A stretch of DNA of 5,019 nucleotides from JAYRWN01 sp041917975. Its GTDB lineage: Bacteria; Bacteroidota; Bacteroidia; Chitinophagales; Saprospiraceae. The notes below the pieces were generated by a model. It did not search any database, was not told where the DNA came from, and saw only the letters and a list, made by a program, of their open reading frames with translations. The DNA lies in assembly GCA_041917975.1 (NCBI GenBank), contig JAYRWN010000258.1, forward strand, positions 1-5,019, written 5' to 3'. Below, in pieces: positions 1-5,019 of the stretch. The position numbers and the translations under genes are program-made. Numbering within the stretch: the stretch's first letter is position 1; the number at the start of each line of letters is the position of its first letter.

Positions 1-127
1 AGCGAACGTGCCGCATTGGCATGGGGCAAGTGCCGACACTGGTTTTGTGCAGGTGGCCATCACCAATCGTCACCTTGGTGCTACAGTTTGGTTACATGAA
101 GTAACCGATGAGGAATACAAAAAATAA
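1..127 (+). CDS. Cupin-domain protein, C-terminal tail (partial at left edge)
   Basis: The open frame enters from the left edge (first full codon at base 2) and ends at TAA 125-127, leaving 41 residues. The segment PHWHGAS is typical of the second half of small RmlC-type cupins, where a histidine from this region completes a metal site. It is followed by a strand-like VQVAITN and a tail ending WLHEVTDEEYKK. That ending closely resembles cupins related to (R)-mandelonitrile lyase-like proteins, which are often encoded next to, or fused to, carboxymuconolactone decarboxylase domains. A CMD-family gene lies 3.4 kb downstream (3529-4269), which fits. The missing N-terminus means it cannot be told whether this is a stand-alone cupin of about 130-160 residues, an exported form, or the end of a CMD-cupin fusion. 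The substrate is unknown. Only 18 bp separate its stop from the preferred start of the next gene, suggesting co-transcription. Confidence 0.8.
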   Translation, partial: ANVPHWHGASADTGFVQVAITNRHLGATVWLHEVTDEEYKK

Positions 128-145
128 ATTGAATACGAATTGAAT

Positions 146-1213
146 ATGAAATACAATCTAAATTATTTACTGGTGACTGTAATTCTGATTATTACTTTTT
201 CCATCAGTACAGCGCAGAAGAAACCTATGGTCATTCAGGAACAGGGAAGTTTTGCGGTGGGGGGCACAGTTATCACAAATCCAGGCACGTTTGACCCGAT
301 TTTGCGCACACCGGAGGGGCAAACATTTCATGGCGATCATGCTTACGTCTTTTACCAGGTTCCTGTGAAAGCGAAAAAATATCCGCTGGTGTTCTGGCAT
401 GGCTTCGGTCAGTTTTCAAAAACCTGGGAGACCACACCGGATGGTCGCGAAGGGTTTCAGAATATTTTTTTGAGGAGAGGCTTTGGTGTATATGTCCTTG
501 ATCAACCACGAAGAGGAAGAGCCGGGCGCAGTACTGAAACAGCAACGGTAACCCCTGTGCCAGATGAGCAGACCTGGTTTGGTACATTTCGGGTCGGCAT
601 TTGGCCAGATTATTTTCCAGGTGTACAGTTCGCGAAAGATGCGGAAACACTTAATCAATATTTTCGTCAGATGGTGCCTAACATTGGCGGCTTTGATCCA
701 GGCATTATCTCTGATGCCACCTCAAAGCTGTTTGATAAAATCGGAAACGGTATTCTGGTTACCCATTCCCATTCAGGTGGTTTCGGTTGGTTGACGGCAA
801 TAAAAAATAGAAATGTAAAAGCGATTGTATCATATGAACCCGGCAGTGGCTTCATTTTTCCAGAAGGTGAAGTGCCCGCTCCGGTTGAAAGTTCATCCGG
901 ACCTGTTGCAGCGATAGGCCGGCCAATGGATGAGTTTATGAAGTTGACAAAAATTCCAATTATCATTTACTATGGAGATAATATTCCGGCAAAGCCTGAT
1001 CCTAATCCCGGAGCAGACGGCTGGCGCGCGCGACTTGAGATGGCGAGAAAGTGGCGCGATACAGTAAATAATTATGGTGGCGAAGTATCCGTAATGCACT
1101 TGCCGGAAATCGGAATCAAAGGCAATACGCACTTTCCGTTTTCTGATTTGAACAACATCGAGATAGCTGACTTGATGTCGAAATGGTTAAAGGAAAAAAA
1201 ATTAGATAAATAA
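146..1213 (+). CDS. Exported alpha/beta-fold hydrolase (probable esterase)
   Basis: A complete gene of 355 residues from ATG 146, or 357 from the in-frame ATG at 140. I prefer 146 because it gives a compact MKYN signal-peptide start, but neither start has a clear ribosome site. Numbered from ATG 140, residues 3-26 form a Sec signal peptide with a hydrophobic core and likely cleavage after STAQ. The alpha/beta hydrolase core then shows the oxyanion-hole strand VFWHGFG (85-90 region), the DQPRRGRAG turn (121-129), the nucleophile elbow THSHSGG with Ser212 as nucleophile, and a C-terminal GNTHFPF with candidate catalytic His331. The acid is probably Glu233 in SYEPG, though Asp280 in IYYGD is possible. 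The full-length family spans about 330-370 residues, so nothing is missing. It probably hydrolyses an ester or lactone in the periplasm or outside the cell; the substrate is not readable. It ends in tandem TAA stops, 33 bp before the first NTF2-like gene. Confidence 0.9.
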   Translation: MKYNLNYLLVTVILIITFSISTAQKKPMVIQEQGSFAVGGTVITNPGTFDPILRTPEGQTFHGDHAYVFYQVPVKAKKYPLVFWHGFGQFSKTWETTPDGREGFQNIFLRRGFGVYVLDQPRRGRAGRSTETATVTPVPDEQTWFGTFRVGIWPDYFPGVQFAKDAETLNQYFRQMVPNIGGFDPGIISDATSKLFDKIGNGILVTHSHSGGFGWLTAIKNRNVKAIVSYEPGSGFIFPEGEVPAPVESSSGPVAAIGRPMDEFMKLTKIPIIIYYGDNIPAKPDPNPGADGWRARLEMARKWRDTVNNYGGEVSVMHLPEIGIKGNTHFPFSDLNNIEIADLMSKWLKEKKLDK

Positions 1214-1246
1214 TAATTAAGCATAATAAACATAATATTCAACGCG

Positions 1247-1717
1247 ATGAAAAAATCAATGCTCGTAATCTGCTTTTTGATCATATCAGTATTATCAACT
1301 TTCGCTCAAAATCCAGCTTCTTCAAGCTACACCAAAGAAGAACAGGAACTGGTCAACCTCTCAAAAGACAAATGGCAGTGGATGGCCGATAAGAATGTAG
1401 ATAAGCTTGCCGTACTCTTCCATGACAAATCAAAATTTGTACATATGAGTGGCACCTGGAAGAAGGATGAGGAACTCGAAATTATCAAGACCGGAAGCAT
1501 CTGGTATAAGAAGGCTGATGTGAAGGATGTAGCTCTTGAATTTGTTGATGACACGGCCATTGTGTGGAATCGCATTACACTGACCGCCATGGTGCGGGGC
1601 AACGAAGTTATTACTGAATTTACAGTTACGGAGGTATACAAAAAGGAAAAGAAGGAATGGAAAATGCTGGCCCTCACGTTTAGCAGCGTTCGCGATACAC
1701 ATGTCATTAAACATTAA
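1247..1717 (+). CDS. Exported NTF2/SnoaL-like protein (DUF4440-type), copy 1
   Basis: A complete 156-residue protein. Residues 1-21 are a Sec signal peptide (MKKS start, hydrophobic core, STFAQ cleavage boundary). The remainder, about 135 residues, fits a single cone-shaped NTF2-like domain. An N-terminal helix (EEQELVNLSKDKWQWMADKN) is followed by the 'VDKLAVLFHDKSKFVHM' helix-strand unit and then by beta strands ending in TEVYKKEKKEWKMLALTFS, the usual pattern of DUF4440/SnoaL-like proteins. Members of this fold include small polyketide cyclases, isomerases and non-catalytic ligand binders, so the reaction cannot be assigned. His65 in FVHM, conserved in the next gene, points into the expected pocket region. 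It lies 33 bp after the hydrolase and 35 bp before its paralogue, consistent with an operon. The paralogue shares about half its mature residues, and a 39-bp block is identical between the two (see repeats). Confidence 0.88.
   Translation: MKKSMLVICFLIISVLSTFAQNPASSSYTKEEQELVNLSKDKWQWMADKNVDKLAVLFHDKSKFVHMSGTWKKDEELEIIKTGSIWYKKADVKDVALEFVDDTAIVWNRITLTAMVRGNEVITEFTVTEVYKKEKKEWKMLALTFSSVRDTHVIKH
1370..1408 (+). repeat. 39-bp identical block shared by the two NTF2-like genes (copy 1)
   Basis: These 13 codons encode KWQWMADKNVDKL (residues 42-54 of the first NTF2-like protein). They match bases 1855-1893 exactly and in the same reading phase. The flanking bases differ in both directions: the preceding codon is GAC here and GAT in the other copy, and the following codons diverge. 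The block is coding sequence inside paralogues, not a mobile repeat. Confidence 0.95.
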
Positions 1718-1752
1718 TCGAAATTAATCCATGAGATCTAAAAGATATTATT

Positions 1753-2196
1753 ATGAAAACTATAATTTTTGGACTCTTCCTGGTCTTTGCAAGTATACCA
1801 GCCTTTGGTCAAAATACTGCTGCTGAACAAGAACTCATTCAACTCTCCAAAGATAAATGGCAGTGGATGGCCGATAAGAATGTAGATAAGCTTAAAGACC
1901 TTTTTGACGACCAGTCGATGTTTGTGCACATGGGCGGATCGTGGGGAAAAGAACAGGAAATAAATGTCATAGGCAGTGGTGGAATCTGGTATAAGAAAGC
2001 GGATGTCCATGAAGCATCTGTGAAAATTATTGATAACACCGCCATCCTTTTAAATAGAATCACCTTGCTGGCGGTGGTAGGCGGGAATGAAGTCACCAAT
2101 CCGTTTATGGTCACGGAAGTGTATATAAAACTGAATGGTAATTGGAAGTTAGGTTCGCTATCGTTTACCAGGTTGATGACCCCTCCCGGTCAATAA
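1753..2196 (+). CDS. Exported NTF2/SnoaL-like protein (DUF4440-type), copy 2
   Basis: A complete 147-residue protein that is a tandem paralogue of the preceding gene. Residues 1-20 are a Sec signal peptide (MKTIIF start, AFGQ boundary). The mature part aligns with copy 1 with one main N-terminal gap and shares SKDKWQWMADKNVDKL, FVHM, IWYKKADV, NRITL, GNEV and VTEVY. It differs at the C-terminus, ending LMTPPGQ where copy 1 ends DTHVIKH. The fold is NTF2-like; the activity is unknown. Two copies in a row could form a heterodimer, since NTF2-fold proteins are commonly dimeric, or could bind different ligands; this is inference. The A-rich leader just before the ATG (AAAAGA at about 1740) is the only ribosome-site-like element. 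The gene ends in tandem TAA stops and is followed by an 81-bp gap, the longest in the window. Confidence 0.88.
   Translation: MKTIIFGLFLVFASIPAFGQNTAAEQELIQLSKDKWQWMADKNVDKLKDLFDDQSMFVHMGGSWGKEQEINVIGSGGIWYKKADVHEASVKIIDNTAILLNRITLLAVVGGNEVTNPFMVTEVYIKLNGNWKLGSLSFTRLMTPPGQ
1855..1893 (+). repeat. 39-bp identical block shared by the two NTF2-like genes (copy 2)
   Basis: This is the second copy of the block at 1370-1408, coding residues 35-47 of the second NTF2-like protein. It is a direct repeat with 485 bp between the starts of the two copies. Other residues shared by the two proteins frequently use different codons, so the lack of any silent change here stands out. Confidence 0.95.
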
Positions 2197-2209
2197 TAAT
2201 CGAGATGCA

Positions 2210-2233
2210 CTTTACTAGTGAAGCGTTTAAACG
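2210..2233. other. Two abutting short palindromes in the 81-bp intergenic gap
   Basis: The gap between the second NTF2-like gene and the reductase gene holds CTTTACTAGTGAAG (2210-2223), a palindrome apart from one T/G pair. It is directly followed by CGTTTAAACG (2224-2233), a perfect 10-bp palindrome. No T-tract follows, so this is not a standard intrinsic terminator. It could be an operator for a dimeric regulator or a weak RNA hairpin between operon genes. Palindromes this short can also occur by chance, so the functional reading is tentative. Confidence 0.3.
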
Positions 2234-2277
2234 AATGAGAGTATAATAATTTTCAAGCAATTTAAAGTAAAGATAAA

Positions 2278-3207
2278 ATGAAACCATCAATTAATTACTT
2301 GCGACTAATGGTTGTGATTCTACTATTTGGTAGCATCAATCATGTTATCGCACAAGGAAAGAAAACTAATGTGCCAACTTTAAAACTGAACAACGGAATC
2401 GAAATGCCACAGTTGGGAATTGGCACTTTTGCAATCACCTACGCACAAGCAAAGGCTGCATGCCTTGAAGCGTTCAAAAATGGTTTTCGACACGTGGACT
2501 GCGCCACCGCATATCGTGTGGAGGGAGCCGTTGGAGAAGCAATGAAAGAAAGTGGTATCCCGCGTGAAGAATTTTTTATTACCAGCAAATTATGGGTTTC
2601 CGATTATGCCAATGGCAAAACCCTTGCATCGATAGACACTATATTAAAACGTTTTCAGACAGATTATATCGACTTGCTTTATATTCATCAGCCTATAGGC
2701 GATTATATCAATGCCTGGAAAGAGATGGAAAAGGCCGTTGCATCAGGGAAGGTACGCGCTTTAGGGCTCAGCAATTTTGACGCCAGCAAAGAACGCTTCC
2801 ACACAATTGTCGATGCCATGAAAATTAAGCCTGTTGCCTTGCAAATAGAATGTCATCCTTATGCGCAGCGTAATGACATCAGAGAATGGGTAAAACCTTA
2901 TAATATCATTATTGAGTGTTGGTATCCGCTGGGGCATGGAGACAAAGGTTTGTTATCGGATCCTGTCATTAAAAAAATTGCCGATGCACATGGCAAGAGC
3001 ATAGCCCAGATTATTCTTCGCTGGCATACCCAAGAAGGTTTCTCCGTAATACCCGGATCGAAAAATCCCGTTCACATCAAGGAGAACATCAGCATTTTTG
3101 ACTTTGCGTTAAGCGATGAAGAAATGGCGTCAATGCGTTCACTGAACAAGAACAAACGTTACTTCAATGTAACTTTAGAACAACTTGATAGCTGGGCTAA
3201 CCGATAA
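2278..3207 (+). CDS. Aldo/keto reductase with a Sec signal peptide
   Basis: A complete 309-residue (alpha/beta)8-barrel aldo/keto reductase of the group that includes 2,5-diketo-D-gluconate reductases (COG0656-like). It would reduce an aldehyde or ketone with NADPH or NADH. The full catalytic tetrad is visible: Asp74 and Tyr79 in RHVDCATAY, Lys104 in ITSKLW, and His137 in YIHQP. Cofactor-site motifs are also present: Ser165-Asn166 in GLSNF, Gln189 in ALQIECHPY, WYPLGHG (215-221) and IPGSKNPVHIKEN with Ser261-Lys262. The barrel begins at about residue 33 (VPTLKLNNG). It is preceded by a hydrophobic leader, residues 8-26, ending HVIAQ, which reads as a Sec signal peptide with no twin-arginine motif. 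The next in-frame Met (residue 43) would cut off the first hairpin, so the leader appears genuine. Export is odd for a nicotinamide-dependent enzyme. The substrate is unknown. The gene follows an 81-bp gap that may hold its own promoter. Confidence 0.93.
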   Translation: MKPSINYLRLMVVILLFGSINHVIAQGKKTNVPTLKLNNGIEMPQLGIGTFAITYAQAKAACLEAFKNGFRHVDCATAYRVEGAVGEAMKESGIPREEFFITSKLWVSDYANGKTLASIDTILKRFQTDYIDLLYIHQPIGDYINAWKEMEKAVASGKVRALGLSNFDASKERFHTIVDAMKIKPVALQIECHPYAQRNDIREWVKPYNIIIECWYPLGHGDKGLLSDPVIKKIADAHGKSIAQIILRWHTQEGFSVIPGSKNPVHIKENISIFDFALSDEEMASMRSLNKNKRYFNVTLEQLDSWANR

Positions 3208-3285
3208 TTAAAGGACTAAACGTGGGATGAACAGCGGAAGTTGGGTTTTCTATTATATACCGCTAAGACAATAAAATAAGTGATC

Positions 3286-3501
3286 ATGATGACTAAAAAA
3301 AATCTTGTGATGCTGCTTGAAATCTTATGTTACGCAAATACGTTTGCACAACAAAATGTTGGGTTTAAGGTAAATATTATTTCTCCGCTAGTCAGTGATG
3401 GTGGCTCAGTAACATTCACATTGCGGGCACCTCATGCCCGAACGGTAAACATAAATGGTGATTGGTCAACAATTGGGCTTAGGACAAATGATAATAAATG
3501 A
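3286..3501 (+). pseudogene. Truncated remnant of an exported esterase: signal peptide plus partial E-set (CBM48-like) domain
   Basis: The frame is only 71 residues from ATG 3286, with alternative starts at GTG 3280 and ATG 3289. It begins with a signal-peptide-like segment ending ANTFAQ, although a Glu sits within its hydrophobic core (LVMLLEILC). The segment GFKVNIISPLVSDGGSVTFTLRAPHARTVNINGDW follows; shorter cues within it are ISPLVSDGGSVTF and RAPHARTVNINGDW. This is the recognisable start of the immunoglobulin-like E-set domain found ahead of enterochelin-esterase/feruloyl-esterase-type hydrolases in Bacteroidota. In those proteins the domain is followed by a roughly 250-residue alpha/beta hydrolase. 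Here the frame stops at TGA 3499-3501, midway through the E-set domain, and no hydrolase sequence follows before the next gene starts 27 bp later. A deletion remnant is the simplest reading. A functional small secreted protein cannot be excluded. Confidence 0.65.
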
Positions 3502-3528
3502 TTTGTGATTAAGCTAAAACATTCTAAC

Positions 3529-4269
3529 ATGATCAAAATAAAGACATTTTATGTGACGGCCTGTTCATTGTTTTTTTTGCATTGTCAGGTTGCACTTGGG
3601 CAGCCTGCGCCAGAAGCAAAATCTCTTACAGAAAAACAAAAAGCAATCATATTGACTTCCGCTTTCACGGCTAAAGGTAATTTAGTGCAACTAAAACAAG
3701 CACTACATACCGGACTTGATGCTGGTCTTACCATCAATGAGTGCAAAGAAGTTTTGGTTCACTTATACGCGTATTGCGGATTTCCAAGAAGCATACAAGG
3801 ACTTAATACTTTAATGGCTGCGCTTGACGAGCGAAAAGCAAAAGGCATCAAAGACAATGTAGGAAGAGAAGCTACTCCCATATACGACACGAATAAATAC
3901 GAGACCGGCTGGAAGAACCTCGCAAAACTGGGTGGTCGCCCGTCAGACGGTCCGATTGAAAAACCTACCAGCGGCTATGGCGCTTTCAGTCCGGAGATTG
4001 ATCGGTTTTTAAAAGAACATTTGTTCGCAGATCTTTTTTCAAGGGATGTACTCACGTTTGCCGAGCGCGAGCTGACCACGGTGTCGGTGCTCATCGCATT
4101 GGGTAGTGGTGTGGAGCCAATGCTGGCTTCACATTTAGGACTGACGATGAGACAGGGGATCACCAAGGATCAATTGGAAGAAGTATTTGCATTAATTGAG
4201 AAGTCTGTAAGCAAAACGGATGCGGAAGCCGCCCGGAATATATTTTCAGCTATGTCATCACGAAATTAA
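3529..4269 (+). CDS. Exported two-domain carboxymuconolactone decarboxylase (CMD/AhpD-fold) family protein
   Basis: A complete 246-residue protein from ATG 3529. An in-frame GTG at 3505 would add eight residues, but ATG 3529 gives a normal signal peptide (MIKIK start, hydrophobic core, VALGQ boundary near residue 25). Two helical CMD domains follow. The first, about 35-100, carries NECKEVLVHLYAYCGFPR with Glu71/Glu74, His78, Tyr80 and Cys83. The second, about 150-243, carries AERELTTVSVLIALGSGVEP and His202 in ASHLGLTMRQG. There is no CxxC, so it does not look like an AhpD-type peroxidase reductase. The family includes gamma-carboxymuconolactone decarboxylase and many uncharacterised double-domain proteins that co-occur with cupins, like the one at the left edge here. 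A signal peptide is uncommon for the cytoplasmic beta-ketoadipate enzyme, so that exact reaction is doubtful. The gene lies 10 bp before the carboxylesterase gene, so the two are almost certainly co-transcribed. Confidence 0.9.
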   Translation: MIKIKTFYVTACSLFFLHCQVALGQPAPEAKSLTEKQKAIILTSAFTAKGNLVQLKQALHTGLDAGLTINECKEVLVHLYAYCGFPRSIQGLNTLMAALDERKAKGIKDNVGREATPIYDTNKYETGWKNLAKLGGRPSDGPIEKPTSGYGAFSPEIDRFLKEHLFADLFSRDVLTFAERELTTVSVLIALGSGVEPMLASHLGLTMRQGITKDQLEEVFALIEKSVSKTDAEAARNIFSAMSSRN

Positions 4270-4279
4270 TTTCAAAAAA

Positions 4280-5019
4280 ATGATCACTAAGAAACTATCA
4301 ATCGCACTTGTAATTCTATTCGCTTGTAACTTTTTATTGGCGCAAACATCCACTACGCAAAACGGAAGCCCTGAAATTAAAACTGCATCCGGAGTGGTTC
4401 GCGGAGTAACCGAAGGGGATGTGTCCAGTTTCAAAGGCATTCCCTTTGCAGCGCCTCCGGTAGGAGAATTTCGCTGGCGCCCACCACAGCCTGTAACTCC
4501 CTGGACTGGAGTTCGCGATGCGAGCAAGTACGGTCCTAATTGTGCTCAGGGTGGATGGGGTGCTGCTCCGGGAACGATTGCAGAAGGCTCAGCGGAAGAT
4601 TGCCTTTACCTTAATGTGAGGACACCGGCAACGGCTACAAAAAAATCAAAATTACCGGTGATGGTGTGGATTCACGGAGGTGGTTTTACTGGAGGTAGTG
4701 GAGCCGGTGCGGGCACAGCAGGCGATGCCTTTGCCAAACAAGGTGTTATTCTGATTACCATTAATTACCGCCTTGGCCGCCTCGGTCATTTTGCTTTCCC
4801 TGCATTGAGCAAAGAACATCCGGAAGAGCCTAAAGGCAGCTACGCCTTTATGGATCAAATTGCAGCATTGAAGTGGATTCAAAAAAACATTGTCGCATTC
4901 GGAGGTGATCCGAACAATGTAACGATTTTCGGATTCTCAGCCGGTGGTGTATCCGTGCATTCACTTTTGACAATACCTTCTGCAAAAGGTCTTTTCCATA
5001 AAGCGATCGGAGAATCCAG
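4280..5019 (+). CDS. Exported type B carboxylesterase, N-terminal part (runs off right edge)
   Basis: The frame is open from ATG 4280 to the window end, giving 246 residues of a family usually about 500-550 long. Residues 1-22 are a signal peptide (MITKK start, FLLAQ boundary). Cys16 in LFAC loosely resembles a lipobox, but the residues after it remain hydrophobic, so signal peptidase I is more likely. Type B carboxylesterase hallmarks follow in order: FKGIPFAAPPVGEFRW (51-66), Cys88 and Cys108, the latter in EDCLYLNV (106-113), which form the usual first disulfide; the oxyanion-hole IHGGGF (131-136); NYRLGRLG (162-169); and the nucleophile elbow GFSAGG with Ser220. The catalytic acid and His lie beyond the edge. 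The enzyme hydrolyses carboxylic esters, and the disulfide fits a periplasmic or secreted location. A TTCAAAAAA leader precedes the ATG, without a clear Shine-Dalgarno site. The gap to the CMD gene is 10 bp. Confidence 0.93.
   Translation, partial: MITKKLSIALVILFACNFLLAQTSTTQNGSPEIKTASGVVRGVTEGDVSSFKGIPFAAPPVGEFRWRPPQPVTPWTGVRDASKYGPNCAQGGWGAAPGTIAEGSAEDCLYLNVRTPATATKKSKLPVMVWIHGGGFTGGSGAGAGTAGDAFAKQGVILITINYRLGRLGHFAFPALSKEHPEEPKGSYAFMDQIAALKWIQKNIVAFGGDPNNVTIFGFSAGGVSVHSLLTIPSAKGLFHKAIGES

Noticed and set aside
167..966. Several open frames on the - strand and in other frames across the alpha/beta hydrolase gene
   Set aside because: They overlap a gene with a clear catalytic fold, lack recognisable domains and have compositions typical of antisense shadow frames.
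1327..2114. Minus-strand frames of 90-126 residues opposite the two NTF2-like genes
   Set aside because: The two genes are paralogous, so both antisense frames are open in parallel; the translations are Ser- and Phe-rich without domain features.
3233..3264. Inverted repeat AGCGG / CCGCT ahead of the esterase remnant, considered as a terminator
   Set aside because: The stem is only 5 bp with a 22-base loop and has no T-tract after it; it is expected by chance in a gap of this size.
3241..3270. Possible promoter (TTG followed by TATTATATAC) between the reductase and the remnant
   Set aside because: It does not match the Bacteroidota -7 element TAnnTTTG at suitable spacing from the TTG, and AT-rich gaps give such partial matches often.
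4280..4345. Lipoprotein signal (LFAC with Cys16) in the carboxylesterase leader
   Set aside because: Phe at the -2 position is unusual for a lipobox and the residues after Cys16 continue the hydrophobic core to FLLAQ, which fits signal peptidase I better.
4258..4882. Minus-strand frames opposite the carboxylesterase gene
   Set aside because: The + strand frame carries all the type B carboxylesterase motifs without interruption from 4280 to the edge, so the opposite frames are shadows.
1..5019. Mobile element, CRISPR array, tRNA or rRNA
   Set aside because: No transposase motif, terminal inverted repeats, regularly spaced repeats or RNA gene signatures were seen; coding density leaves only gaps of 10-81 bp.

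Overview
The window looks like a chromosomal stretch from a member of the Bacteroidota, perhaps a soil or aquatic Cytophagales or Chitinophagales type. The reasons are the moderate to low GC by eye, A-rich leaders without clear Shine-Dalgarno sites, TAA-rich stops, and repeated Sec signal peptides ending in the 'AQ' or 'GQ' boundary common in that phylum. The exact genus cannot be read from the sequence.

All genes lie on the + strand, and the gaps between them are only 10 to 81 bp, so this is probably one operon or two or three consecutive transcription units. In order they are: the C-terminal tail of a cupin protein (1-127); an exported alpha/beta hydrolase (146-1213); two tandem paralogous exported NTF2/SnoaL-like proteins (1247-1717 and 1753-2196); an aldo/keto reductase carrying a Sec signal peptide (2278-3207); a short truncated remnant of an esterase with an N-terminal E-set domain (3286-3501); an exported two-domain carboxymuconolactone decarboxylase (CMD) family protein (3529-4269); and the N-terminal 246 residues of a type B carboxylesterase that runs off the right edge (4280-5019). 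No RNA gene, transposase, CRISPR array or stretch over 300 bp without a gene was seen.

Taken together, the set pairs ester or lactone hydrolases with a carbonyl reductase, a CMD-fold protein, a cupin and two small NTF2-fold proteins. This suggests an envelope-located module for processing or detoxifying small ester, lactone or carbonyl compounds. The substrate is unknown and the shared pathway is inferred from gene order alone. The most unusual points are that every protein whose N-terminus is visible has a signal peptide, including the nicotinamide-dependent reductase; that the NTF2-like pair shares a 39-bp identical block inside otherwise diverged genes; and that a decayed esterase gene start sits between the reductase and the CMD gene.
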